Below are positions 1-9,063 of a stretch of 64,000 nt of DNA, piece by piece (position 1 is the stretch's first letter; each line of letters begins with the position of its first letter). Position numbers and translations under genes: made by a program. The notes below the pieces were generated by a model. The model was given only the letters and a program-made list of their open reading frames with translations. It had not been told where the DNA came from and ran no database searches. Source of the stretch: Mucidula mucida (Eukaryota > Basidiomycota > Agaricomycetes > Agaricales > Physalacriaceae). The stretch lies in contig JADNYV010000201.1 in NCBI GenBank assembly GCA_015501055.1, positions 1-64,000 of the forward strand, given 5' to 3'.

Positions 1-212
1 TAGGAGAGAACAACATCGATCCTTTCGGAGTCCGATGTGAGGTTGTTCTTCTTGTCACGGATGTATGTGAACATCGATCGCCACCAGCTCTTGTACTTGG
101 ACTTGTCCCCGTCATAGTCATAAGGCTTGTTGACCAGGGATTGGCCTTTGGTTTCGTCATTGGTGTGATGAGCGGGTGTGTGATGAGCGGCTTCGGGTGC
201 TTCGTTGGACAT
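1..212 (-). CDS. Gypsy-type gag polyprotein, N-terminal fragment (runs off left edge)
   Basis: An open minus-strand frame begins at the ATG at 210-212 and continues to base 1 without a stop. It has an Ala/His/Pro-rich start with an AHHTPAHHT repeat. It then has a KPYDYDGDKSKYKSWW stretch of the kind that opens the capsid region of fungal Ty3/Gypsy gag proteins (a Y/FxGD..K..SWW block before the first helix). The matching LTR at 812-1340 lies upstream on the same strand with a leader between, as expected for gag behind a 5' LTR. The rest of gag and all of pol lie outside the window, so intactness cannot be judged. The family call rests on a short stretch plus context. Confidence 0.7.
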   Translation of the reverse strand, partial: MSNEAPEAAHHTPAHHTNDETKGQSLVNKPYDYDGDKSKYKSWWRSMFTYIRDKKNNLTSDSERIDVVLS

Positions 213-811
213 GATGGATCGGGGTGATGGGATCGGAGAGTGAAAGGGTGAAAGTGGGGATATGGGTGATGCGGATTTGGATGAAACAGGTGAGGGAATA
301 GAGGTTTGAATGAATAGGGAGGGATCGCCTAGATCTGAAATAGAATCCAGGACTTGGTAGGGTGGGGAATGATGATGTGTATCGTAAGGTAAGTAAAGTA
401 GGTAGGTATTGTAACTGTCTACTCTATTTTACCGGCTACTGACTATGTATCTACGGAGCCCAAGAGCTCGTCACAAGTTCGCAATTGCCCAGCCGACGTC
501 CCTCTGGTGTGAGGTAAGCCGAAGTTTTCCTGGGAACGGGGGTTGACCCGTAAACAGCGCCCACTGAAGTGCAACTGCCAAAAGTTCGTTCTCGTGAGAG
601 CGGCTACTTCCAGCACCCAAGGCAGTTATCTCTAACTGTTAGCCGGCGCTACTGGGACCAATACACATGTATGCGAACGTGCGCTGGAATTAGGAATCCG
701 TCGATCTGTAAACAGGGAAAGGGAACAGGGGAATGTGCGATGATCAAACAGCGAAGTGCTGATCGACGATCAGGGATGTGTGGTAGGTGGTAAAAAGTAG
801 TTCCGATCTTC
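213..811 (-). other. Untranslated leader of the left-edge Gypsy element
   Basis: About 600 bp between the gag start and the inner edge of the LTR. I see no credible gene; the 74-aa frame at 569-793 has no coding character. The primer binding site should lie just below 812 on the minus strand. The sequence there does not obviously match the usual initiator-Met complement, so I do not assign one. Confidence 0.45.
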
Positions 812-1340
812 TGTTAGCGACTGACTAAGCCACGAGACTCAACCAGGTACCACAGCAAGAACTAAGGAAAGAAGCGTTTGCGTTCGTAAGACTAGGCTAG
901 GCCAGGTGTATAAACGAGATCGGAACTAACGTACAATGATACTACACTACTGCTTATATACTAGTAAGCCTGTGTTTGGGACTCCTTGTCCATACGTGTT
1001 TCCGCTAGGGATAACTCCACGCCCTTGACCCAGTGTTGTATGCTACTAGTCCGTGAAACCATTAAATACGAGTGGTAACTGCATGTAAGTAATAATACTG
1101 AAACGACCATGTGTGCTACGAGTGTCGGTGGTGTGTATACAATGTGGAATCCATGAGGTATCGGCATGTATGATGTCATCCATGTGTTAGGCGTGTGTCC
1201 GACATGAGTACGGCTTCGGTAATGAACAGGAGTATGATCGGTGACAAAACAGATGATGAAACAGTCCGTTGGTTGATAAGACAAGGCCCCCGATAAGATA
1301 TGATAAGATGTGAAAGTGTGAAATATGGCAATTCATAACA
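812..1340 (-). repeat. Gypsy LTR (5' LTR of left-edge element)
   Basis: A 529-bp sequence bounded by TGTTAG...ATAACA, matching 61966-62497 over its whole length with scattered substitutions and small indels. On the minus strand it starts TGTTATGAAT and ends CGCTAACA, so it has the TG...CA ends of an LTR. Because gag starts below it on the minus strand, this is the 5' LTR of an element whose body lies to the left. The host flank at 1341-1345 is ATTGG; the second target copy is outside the window. Confidence 0.85.
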
Positions 1341-1511
1341 ATTGGACGCGGCAGAGAGTACAACGTAAACTGAGTTGTTTCTTGCGCGCAGAAGAGGAGG
1401 TCTTTGGGCGCGTATTTCTCTTGCAGTTTGTACACTGTATGGCGCCTAAGCAGACACAAATTTCTGCTTGATGTCCTGCATGGTTTTGATTTCCATTGGA
1501 ATGCCACGCCC

Positions 1512-1519
1512 ACTTCGTT
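1512..1519. repeat. 8-bp target site duplication of hAT copy A (left)
   Basis: ACTTCGTT, repeated exactly at 2825-2832 on the other side of the element. Confidence 0.85.
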
Positions 1520-1655
1520 TAGAGATGGACACGAGTCCATACTCGAGTATATTCGGACTCATCGTATGAGTAACTCTTACCTCAAACCCAATACTCAAGA
1601 CTCGAGTCTTCACTCGAGACTCTACTCGAATATCTACTCTACTCGAGAGTACTTC

Positions 1656-2270
1656 ATGAGTCTCGAGTATTCGAGTACTCGAGTACGATCCGAGTATACT
1701 CGAGTGTCCAACCTTTCTACTGCGTCGGCGACTTGGCAAGGAGAACAGCTACAACCGAATGTTTTACCTGCTCAGCATGTTTGCCGGGAAATTCTTTGGG
1801 AGTTATTCGAGACCAATTTCCGCTACGAGTTCCTCGCGCTCGACCGCCTTTGCTACGACCTCAAGCCCGTGGGCTTCAACGATCCGCAACCTGACACGGA
1901 GCTTGGGCAAGCAGTGCCTTACGACAATTTGGATGCCTCGTCTTTCGGTGACCGCCAGATGCAGATTCTCGGTGCACTTTTCAACGGCCGAGTCGTCCCG
2001 GAGAGCATTGACTGGGGTCGGATGGGGCTGGCGGCAGCAACGTTTACGGGACGCGCGTCTGTCCTGGCTGCTTTGTACCGGGTGATGCGACGCTGGTGTC
2101 GTGTTCCACCAATGCCGGCGGGAACTTCACAGGCCGCTCACAAGTTGATCTGTGGCTCTCTGATGTCAGAACGGGAAATGCGGACTGTTGAGTACGGATT
2201 AGCTGAGTACTATGTGGACTGTTACGTTACAGTTTTCGGGCGCGCACCCCTTCTTCCTCACGGACTGTAG
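1656..2270 (+). CDS. Passenger ORF of hAT-like element A, unknown function
   Basis: The frame is open from 1404 to a stop at 2268-2270, but upstream of about 1710 it reads through the CTCGAG subterminal repeats, so the true start is uncertain. The Met at 1656 is only one choice, and an upstream exon is possible. The convincing part is the last 175 residues: an REILWELFETNFRYE block, a SFGDRQMQILGALF block, an RVMRRWCRVPP block and an EYYVDCYV end. I know REILWEL..NFR-type blocks as recurring uncharacterised proteins of Agaricomycete genomes, from general knowledge only. I see no DDE triad, zinc finger or signal peptide. The ORF is unchanged in copy B at 18211-18825. It may be a captured host gene piece or an accessory gene. 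Confidence 0.5.
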   Translation: MSLEYSSTRVRSEYTRVSNLSTASATWQGEQLQPNVLPAQHVCREILWELFETNFRYEFLALDRLCYDLKPVGFNDPQPDTELGQAVPYDNLDASSFGDRQMQILGALFNGRVVPESIDWGRMGLAAATFTGRASVLAALYRVMRRWCRVPPMPAGTSQAAHKLICGSLMSEREMRTVEYGLAEYYVDCYVTVFGRAPLLPHGL

Positions 2271-2479
2271 AGTATTCGTTTTTGTGGACGATTTTGTAGT
2301 TTTTTTGTATATTAGATGTATCATACTCTTCACCTGATGCGTCGTATGCGTCGCTTCGCAACAGTACTCGCATCAGGTTTGTTTGTAGCACAACATTTTG
2401 TATGGCCTTCATGGCCTTTGTCCTTTTTTTTGCTAATGGCATTTTACCTAATTATGTGTGATCTGGACTGAAATTGTAT

Positions 2480-2610
2480 AATGAATATGCCCTTTTGGCG
2501 CAGTGGTTATACTCGTTGTTGTGCTGATGCACAGAAATGGCTGAGCTCCGTGGGTTCAATGCTCACGGGGTTCATTTTGTTCAAAAAATATATATTAGGA
2601 GCTGAATACT
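2480..2610 (+). other. tRNA/SINE-like segment with pol III A and B boxes inside hAT copy A
   Basis: TGGCGCAGTGG at 2496-2506 fits an A box and GGTTCAATGC at 2553-2562 fits a B box. The spacing is tRNA-like, and a CAAAAAATATATA tail follows. The same block is at about 19035-19165 in copy B. It does not fold as an intact tRNA by eye, so I read it as a tRNA-derived SINE-like relic carried in the transposon. Confidence 0.4.
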
Positions 2611-2878
2611 CACGAATACTCACGAATATAAGAATACTCATGAGTATTCACGAATATTTATGAGTATGAGTCTATCGAGTATTCGTGGCCCCAAACTGAA
2701 ACTCTAGACTCACCATAGACTCTAGACTCTACTCTACTCACGTGCGAGTATACTCTTGGCTTGCATGATGAGTATGAGTTTATTCGTGAGTACTTTTTTT
2801 ATTCTATACTCGCGTCCGACTCTAACTTCGTTTGGTTCCACTTTTTGGGTGCCTTGTTTCGACAGTATCTGCGAGTGA

Positions 2879-3518
2879 TTAGGCGCCGCGGGTAGTCTGT
2901 GAAAATATGACTATGAGGTCGTGAATTAATGGAGGAATAGAGGGTGTTGTACCTTCCTCGTCGTTGGTATTCTTCTCTTCCTTCAACAAACTTTTATCGT
3001 CTGAGCCGTCAGGGTTTTCCGGCTTGACACTGTTGGTTGGTGCTGGTGACGGCTGCAACGGCATTGGGACTCCCATAACTGCTCCCGGTGTCTGTCCAGT
3101 AGGCACAAGAGTACCCTGAGGTGGTATTTGCAGCGGGTGATTGAACATTGGATTCGGAGGGCCAACACCTAGATGAAGGACAATGAGAAAGAGATGAAGA
3201 GAAACAGAACGCATACACACCATTCCCAGCTGCTTGTAATGGGTATCCGGACGGTGCAGCATAGATACCGCCGTAGCTATAGGCTGGAGGCATAGCATAA
3301 GGATAAGGAAAAGGAAAAGCTGGTGGATATAGCTGGGGATGAGGAACTCCATTGGTATATGGTGGTATTGCCGGTTGCGCAAATTGTGAATGCTGAAGAG
3401 CGACATTTGGGTATAGATAAGGCGGGTATGGTTGACTTGGTGGTGGTGGCGGCGGTACTTGAGTAGTCGAGGTCTCATGTCGAGGACCGAACAACTTACG
3501 CCGCAAGGCTTCGAACAT
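2879..3518 (-). CDS. Proline-rich protein of unknown function, two exons
   Basis: Exon 1 is 3518-3221 and exon 2 is 3168-2879, split by a 52-bp GT...AG intron (3220-3169). The join keeps the frame and gives 195 aa. The N-terminus is a short basic FEALRRKLFGPRHE segment. A long low-complexity region follows, rich in Pro, Tyr and Ala (a PPPPPP run, YPPYLYPN, FPFPYPYAMPPAYSYGG). The second exon is PM/PQ-rich with an acidic Lys stretch (KEEKNTNDEEG) and a hydrophobic end. No catalytic domain is visible. Proline-rich low complexity suggests a scaffold or disordered adaptor, but that is inference. The hAT copy A target site lies only about 50 bp past the stop codon, so the 3' UTR or terminator was probably altered by that insertion. 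Confidence 0.6.
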
Positions 3519-3743
3519 GCCTCGCGTTTCTGGGAGCGCAAAAGTCGTTGCCTCTTGAAAAGACGGAAGACCATCACGTGTCAGTCCGAGGAGAAATACT
3601 TCCGTCGACGGTCAGGAAAGCAAGACATCGGCTGGTCATGCAAAATCAAGCTCAATGGGATTGTAAAACATAGTTTATTCAGGTCCAAACGCGACAGACA
3701 AGAGGCGACGGCCGGGAAATAATCTAGACGACAGGTATGCCTG

Positions 3744-4163
3744 TCAAGAGTGACCACGGGCCGTAGTGGTACCAATTTGGTATCCTGGGTACCGTAGATA
3801 CAGGCCAGTCATAGGGCGAGGCATCCAAGTTGTGAGGCGGGCATCGGAGTAGCAGTAGGTGCAGATATGGTGGTAGTCGTTGAGGAAGAAGGCGCGTGGG
3901 AAGACATCATTCTTCTGTACGTCACGAACGCGCTCGAATGGATCGTCCGCCAACACCGACCTTGTACAAGTTCCTTGCTGCAACAAGTTACTTGGTATAA
4001 GTTTACAATAAGCCCTCAGCAGTGATCCAGTTGATATGGACGTCGAACACGGCATCATCAGACTTATGTGGCCTTGATTCAATGCTATAAGCTATTTTAA
4101 TTACATGGAGGTACGGGAAACGCCCGCTGGCAGCGTCTACGACGTCAAAGCGAGCTCAAGTGA
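3744..4163 (-). pseudogene. Possible decayed gene of unknown function
   Basis: Two coding-like minus-strand stretches lie end to end. One (about 4163-4015) reads RFDVVDAASGRFPYLH and later DDAVFDVHINWITAEG. The other (about 3960-3744) reads DPFERVRDVQKNDVFPRAFF and ends near a TGA at 3744. A plausible 29-bp GTAAAC...GCAG gap sits between them, but no splice choice keeps both parts in one frame. It is therefore either frameshifted or mis-joined by me. No start codon or family is recognised. Confidence 0.3.
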
Positions 4164-4171
4164 CTCGCAGC

Positions 4172-4216
4172 TCAAGTAACTTACAAGTGCGACAAAGTCA
4201 CTTATAAGTTACTTGA
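4172..4216. repeat. 18-bp inverted repeat (hairpin) within an AAGT-rich tract
   Basis: TCAAGTAACTTACAAGTG at 4172-4189 pairs with CACTTATAAGTTACTTGA at 4199-4216, 17 of 18 positions matching, with a 9-base loop. Further CAAGTGA/AAGTAAC copies continue to about 4390. It may be a transposon end or a subterminal repeat cluster; no gene overlaps it. Confidence 0.6.
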
Positions 4217-4560
4217 TCGCGACAACTTCACTTATGAGCCAAAAAGTGAATCCAAGTTAGGCAAGTGAACTTTTGGCGCGGCAAGTGAATGTGTCAAAGT
4301 GAAATTGTTAACCATCCGATGGAGATGTAACTTGATCGACAACCACCATCACAGTACTCCTCAAGTAACCTTTTACAATCTGATCCTTCGCCTACGTGCA
4401 GTACCCACACAGTACAGTACGCACACGCAGTATAAGCGAAATGAAGGCGTTTAGTCATTGTACTGGGTACCCGGTATGTTTTGCTAGCTAAACTGGTTCC
4501 CTGGCTCATCTAAACGCGTTTTTACCAGACATCAAGTAAACGCTCCGAGTCTCTCTTTCT

Positions 4561-5848
4561 CTAAAGCTCCGGCGCGACTCGCTCCACCATGCCCTGCGGA
4601 TCGCCTGTGAAGCGGTTCTTCAAGTAAACCATCGGCGCCTCTTCGACGTACAGAACGTACTGCCGAGGGCACTCAGCATGTGCAGGTTCCAAAGGACAGA
4701 CTATGTCATGCGGGAGAACACCATTTCGCGAGGGCTCCGCCAGAGGCACGTTGTTCCGAATTCCTGCACGGGCCGCAGCCTATGTGGTGTGTCTATAGTG
4801 CTTTTTGATATGCAGATGCTGAGGTCAGGACAGGATCTTCCCAGAAATCCTTATCCTTCGTCGACAGTCGCGCTCTCCATGAATTCAACGCCTGATCATG
4901 TTTCCTGTTGACTATGCGCGTGCTAGACAACCTATGCCGACCGGTACAAGTCCCATACCTTTGTTTCGTGGCGCGCTCGATGCGCCTTGATCTGTATCAC
5001 AGTTCGTACGAAGATGCGCTAATACTATTCGATGGAGCTTCGTTGGCGGACAGGACTCTCTAGAGGGTTTGAAGGCTCCGGTTCTATGGGCCTTGATGCA
5101 GTTCGAGAAAGACGCCAAAATGCACTCGTGAGCACCGCGCCCCTTGCTCAAAGCGCCAGACGCGCCTTGCTAAGTCTTCCTCCAGCTCCAACAAAACTTT
5201 TCGTGCACACCAAGTAACCGACCGGTGCTGAACTGTACTGTTCATCGTGCGAGATGCCGCTTCCGCACCTTAGGGAGCCAGGACCGGCGACACAGATTGC
5301 GAGGATATTTACATAACGATGCGCGGGACGATAATGCGCCACGAAGGGAGAACGTGCGAGTTTTACGTGGTTTTTGCCAGAGGCTCGCTGCTCGCATTCC
5401 TGATAGCTACAGGGCAGATAATACAATGGCGTGTCTATGATGCTTTTGGTGATTGGAGGTCGTGTCTTGTCTATGCGTTTTGATTTAGCAACAAGGACGG
5501 ACAATCTTCAGGCGGACGATAATGTCTGTCTCCCTGTCTTTTGCAAGACTTAACGGCGTTGTTCAAATCGTTCAAGGATAATGTCGTGACACGCGCAATG
5601 TGCCTTGGAGGGCGGCGTCTTTTCGCGATGGAGCTCCGTTCAGAAACAGGTACAACCCACACCTCAAGCACCTTGGCTCCGTGGGTTGCGATAGGATACC
5701 GGGGGTTGACCACTTCGACAGAAAGGTCAGTCGTTACCGAGATTGCTCGCTCGTGGATCTCAGTACCTCCATCGACGACGTAGGAGTTTGGAGACGGTCT
5801 AGTACACCTGAAAATCATGTTAACGAGGACAACCTTGTGCGGCATCAT
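4561..5848 (-). other. Possible degenerate multi-exon gene region, unknown
   Basis: Three coding-like minus-strand stretches lie in order: 5848-5471 (125 aa, with VVNPRYPIATHGAKVLEVW), about 5150-4912 and 4749-4561 (ending VEEAPMVYLKNRFTGD... and a stop). I could not connect them with good splice sites. The first stretch resembles, in spacing and residues, the SKPGPYPVVAYRHSHLMEDW frame at 21425-21177 in one segmental duplicate. It may be a relative of that decayed gene. No function is recognised. Confidence 0.25.
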
Positions 5849-6410
5849 GTTTCAATACTCTCACGTTTGGTCAGTCTTACTGTGAAGATGCTTCTGAAAT
5901 GTCCTAAGTATGCTCTCCAAATTCTAATTACACGGTTCCTTGTATTATCCTTGTGGCGATAACTCTTGACTGAGACTGCTCAGAAATTTCTTGTTCAGAG
6001 TGTTTTGAAACGAGGAGGCTGATCGTCTGGCCAAGTTCGGCACCACGTTGCCTATGTCTGTCTGGTTTTTTAACAAGCAATCTTCACCACGAGGGATGAG
6101 TTTATTGACTTTTTTATAAAGTATTCACGGAATATCGCCGTCGTATCTCCCCACTGCGAATAGGAAGCGCGGACACATTGGTCCATAAAGTCGCCAGACT
6201 GACAGTGGCGCATCCGGCCTTGATCTGAACACTTCATCGTGGCCACAGCGTCACCATTTCGATGAACGTGATACGCGCCAAACTATTCCTCATTCGCATG
6301 TAAGTATTGGACACTAGTGTACACTCTCTCCACAATCATAAATGGGTACTGGATTATTGAACATGAGGATGTACCTACTACTGATAACATTGACACCTTT
6401 CACTAAGACT
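5849..6410. other. Intergenic stretch
   Basis: No credible gene on either strand. From about 6150 it aligns with 11130-11400 as the 3' flank of the duplicated small-gene locus. Confidence 0.5.
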
Positions 6411-7022
6411 TCAAGCTTCCATCCTTCTCCATTGGAGGTCGCGATTGGAGGGAAGATTGTCTGATATATCATACGCCTCCTTTGCCGCAGCAATCAGTTC
6501 AGGCCTCATAATCGAAGCCATATACTCGTCGCTCAAGTTGACGCCGAGGACGATAAGGAAGAAGGGACCGACGATTTGTATACGGGGCAGGAGCTCGAAT
6601 CTGCTTTCTCCATCAGACCGAATATATGTAAGTTCAGACGTAGCACACACCCAAACTGGTCCGCGTACTTGAGTTCCTCCCAACGTGGAAGCGCGATCTT
6701 ACTCTGAATCTCCCAAGGAAAACAATGATATTTGGCAATCTCGTCCGAGTCCAGGATGAATTTCCAGCATAACATGTAGGTGGGGGTCCTACGCCCGTTT
6801 ATGATGGTGTCTACGGGTGGCGGGCGTTCCGTCGCTGTGTAGAACAATGGGAATCCATTTCTGGGAAAGGTGAATGACGGTCGGGGAGAGCCACGAAGGA
6901 CGACTTACACGAGTTCACCCGCTTGGAACTTTCTTCTGCTGTATTATATTCCATTATCAACTTCGAGGACGCTATCATGAACAAACTTACATGTAGTCTC
7001 TACGCCTCTGTGCGTCTGACAT
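6411..7022 (-). CDS. Small four-exon protein of unknown family, copy 1
   Basis: The exons are 7022-6991, 6938-6909, 6860-6651 and 6600-6411, giving an in-frame product of 153 aa. The introns are short and have GT...AG ends. Exon 1 encodes MSDAQRRRDY and exon 2 a basic RRKFQAGELV. Exon 3 carries the family signature NGFPLFYTATERPPP, YMLCWKF and LPRWEELKYADQFG. Exon 4 has a hydrophobic core (IVGPFFLIVLGVNLS) and a charged end, AAAKEAYDISDNLP and WRRME. There is no signal peptide; the hydrophobic run is too short and polar-flanked for a sure membrane segment. The exon structure is preserved in copies at 11400-12026 and 33791-34433, which argues that it is a real gene. I do not recognise the family and assign no function. 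Confidence 0.65.
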
Positions 7023-7199
7023 GGTGGTTGACTCCAACGTGTATTCGTAAGATGCGCGAGATGCTCTGTGAAGACACGCTAGAAAGGATAAGTATGGCGA
7101 AGCTATGGGATCTGGTCGGAAGCCGAAAGTGGGTTGATCACTAACCGCCATCATCGTTTCCGTGAATCATTTCACTTTTTTCCTCTTCAGATCAGGAAA

Positions 7200-7760
7200 T
7201 GTTGCTATGGTCTATGTGCGTTGGCTACACGCCCTGCACGCGTAACTTGCTGACGATGTCGACCAATAGGCCTACCTAATCGTTTTCGAAGCGCCTGCTG
7301 CACCGCCGTTCGCAAAAGAGGACAATGCATTGGCCAGATACGGTCGAGAGTTCAAGGCCTGGCAAATTCGTCGCCCCCTACAAGAGAAATTACTGTCGGG
7401 CATGAACGCGCTTGCAGATCTGGTGCGTAGTCCCGTCCATATCACGCACCAAATTCGAACTAATTCCTTCGTAGAAAGTAATCTACTCTATGGTGTCACC
7501 TCTGGCTTAATCCGCCAAACTCAATGGTATCCCCCAATTCAAAGGCGACCTCTAAAGTTCGCCATTATATCGCCCCGACATTCGGTTCCTTCGGAGGTGA
7601 CACTGGACGTATATGACCAGACGCCCTATCGTCTACGTCGATTCACATCACATAGTCCGTGTACGCCCAACGAACGCGCTAGAAAACCGGCACATCAGTA
7701 TAGGTACGTCGCGCATCTTGGAAACTGCACTGTCTTTCATTTGCTGATTGTGCTCTAGGT
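7200..7760 (+). pseudogene. Decayed plus-strand gene upstream of small-gene copy 1
   Basis: The sequence reads APPFAKEDNALARYGREFKAW, then a frame with ALADLVRSPVHITHQIRTN. The same residues recur in the duplicate at 12230-12560 (APPFAKEDNTFAGYGREFKAW followed there by a good GTAAGT donor). Conservation across the duplicates suggests one ancestral exon. Here the donor is lost and no start is visible. The family is not recognised. Confidence 0.3.
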
Positions 7761-8469
7761 CCTCCCTCCACTACGACGCTCCATTCATCTGAAAGGTCTT
7801 CCTTTCTTCGCTTCCATTACGGCTGTCCGCCGTCGCTACCGTATTCTGTATGCCCAGATTTTCTCGCGCCAGGGACGCCGACTGAGTCGAAGGGCGGTCG
7901 GCGGTGAATCGACTGTCGAGCTATGTTCAGACGATAGCGGAGGTATACTCTGCTCAAGGAAGACCACCAAGCATTAAGCTGTCTCTCGTACTGGAACAGT
8001 GCTCGCAGGTCTACTTTCGACTTCGACTTGAAGACAGGCCTGCGGATGAGGAGGCAGTAGCTGTGCTTAGCTCCTACCTTTTCCATGTCGCTTATCTACA
8101 AGTGCACGAACGACTTACTGGTTTGTAACTTTTGATGATCTTGTGTTTCAATGAATCCTTATACCTCTGGTCAAAGACACGCACTATTGCCTTTGAAGGC
8201 TCCACACATCACTGTCCACTCTTCAGGTGTACGCTACAGACAAGCCAACAATGCTGCGCATATCCGCTGACTGGATTTAGGCCCCGCTACACCTCTTGGT
8301 CGTAGACTTCAAAATGGCCGTGCGCTTTTCGGCGGAGCATCGCTTGAATACGGCACCGTTACTTGGATCGGCAATTTGTGGTCAATTTTCCCCTCGACTC
8401 TTCATGATTAACTTGGACGACGTCGGTTGTTTCATTCATGCATTTTTTCACGCCATGTATGTTTATATA
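7761..8469. other. Intergenic stretch
   Basis: Only short frames; the 89-aa minus frame at 8086-7817 shows no domain. Nothing supported. Confidence 0.4.
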
Positions 8470-9018
8470 CTACAACAAATCCATCCTTCTCAAGACCAAC
8501 TCCTGGATCAGCAACATTTCCTCTTCCTCCGGCTCAGAAATGTCCTCATCGTCGTTGAATGCCCCCTTGGGTGACTGCATCGGAACGTTTGATCTTAACA
8601 CAGTGTGACTGTGTATGTCGTGTCCTTTGAGAGTTGAAGGACAAGATGGAAAAAGATCAAGGATATCCCCTAGCGAGTCTTCCTCCGAATCGTTTGACGA
8701 AGCCACCGTGCTTCTCCTCGACTTCCGCCCAGTGAACAACGAACGCAGTGAATCGGAGAACGACCGGATGTGTAATTTGGTCTGGGAATGCGAGCGCGTT
8801 CGTGGGCTGGAGAGGAGGCTGGAAGACGACGAGGAGCTGCCTGAGTGATGATAGACGGACGATGATAACGTGCTCATAAAGCGTTGGGTGAGGGTGGGTA
8901 ATGAGTTCGACCGGGATCGGGAAGAGGATTGGTCGACTTCAAGGAAATCAACTTTCACTGATGATTGCTTCTGCATGTTGGATATTTGAGTGTGGATGAA
9001 GAAGGCTGGTGAGTGCAT
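8470..9018 (-). CDS. Ser-rich/acidic-tail family protein, subfamily A copy 1
   Basis: A single-exon frame of 182 aa from the ATG at 9018; the family start MHSP is shared with the other copies. The order is a variable MHSPAFF.. N-terminus, a KVDFLEVDQ segment, a TLTQRFMSTLSS block, a poly-Ser run, a basic RTRSHSQTK..IRSFS..LRSLFTGRK segment, an acidic DSEEDSLGDILDLFP block and a conserved tail SEPEEEEMLLIQELVL ending MDLL. There is no signal peptide or membrane segment. It looks mostly disordered with two short conserved acidic/hydrophobic motifs, which could be docking peptides (inference). It is one of seven copies in this window and intact here. No known family recognised. Confidence 0.6.
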   Translation of the reverse strand: MHSPAFFIHTQISNMQKQSSVKVDFLEVDQSSSRSRSNSLPTLTQRFMSTLSSSVYHHSGSSSSSSSLLSSPRTRSHSQTKLHIRSFSDSLRSLFTGRKSRRSTVASSNDSEEDSLGDILDLFPSCPSTLKGHDIHSHTVLRSNVPMQSPKGAFNDDEDISEPEEEEMLLIQELVLRRMDLL

Positions 9019-9063
9019 TGTTGATGGAGTAAGAAGTCGGAAATCTTGGTTTAAGTATCTCAA

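Larger units (their letters stand above)
1520..2824. mobile_element. Non-autonomous hAT-like DNA transposon, copy A
   Basis: The element starts TAGAGATGGACACGAGT and ends ...CTCTA. The reverse complement of the right end (TAGAGTCGGACGCGAGT) matches the left end with a few mismatches, giving imperfect terminal inverted repeats. The flanks are a perfect 8-bp direct duplication, ACTTCGTT (1512-1519 and 2825-2832). The 8-bp duplication and TAGAG-type termini are the hAT superfamily signature. Both subterminal zones are packed with CTCGAG, GAGTACTCG and CGAATACTC motifs, as expected for transposase-binding repeats. At 1305 bp it is too short for a hAT transposase and has no BED or hAT dimerisation domain, so it should depend on a source element elsewhere. 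Copy B (18075-19376) differs by three single-base indels that I could find. Confidence 0.85.
6150..7900. repeat. Direct segmental duplication, unit 1
   Basis: Aligns by eye with about 11100-12870 in the same orientation: 3' flank, the whole small four-exon gene, its upstream region (a shared AAAGTGGGTTGATCACT block) and further plus-strand coding-like sequence. Divergence is moderate with many small indels, so the duplication is not recent. Confidence 0.65.

Noticed and set aside
961..1284. 107-aa minus-strand frame, with a similar 93-aa frame at 62159-62440
   Set aside because: Both lie inside Gypsy LTRs; similarity only reflects the shared LTR sequence, not a gene.
1534..1710. Start of the passenger protein within the CTCGAG repeats
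   Set aside because: Open only because the repeat lacks stops in this frame; residues are low-information repeats of LEYSS/RVRS type.
2480..2580. Functional tRNA gene
   Set aside because: A and B boxes fit, but no clean acceptor, anticodon and T stems can be folded by eye; kept only as a SINE-like relic.
7330..7758. 142-aa plus-strand frame as an intact gene
   Set aside because: In the duplicate at 12.3 kb the frame is broken and a splice donor interrupts it; read as a relic exon, not a gene.
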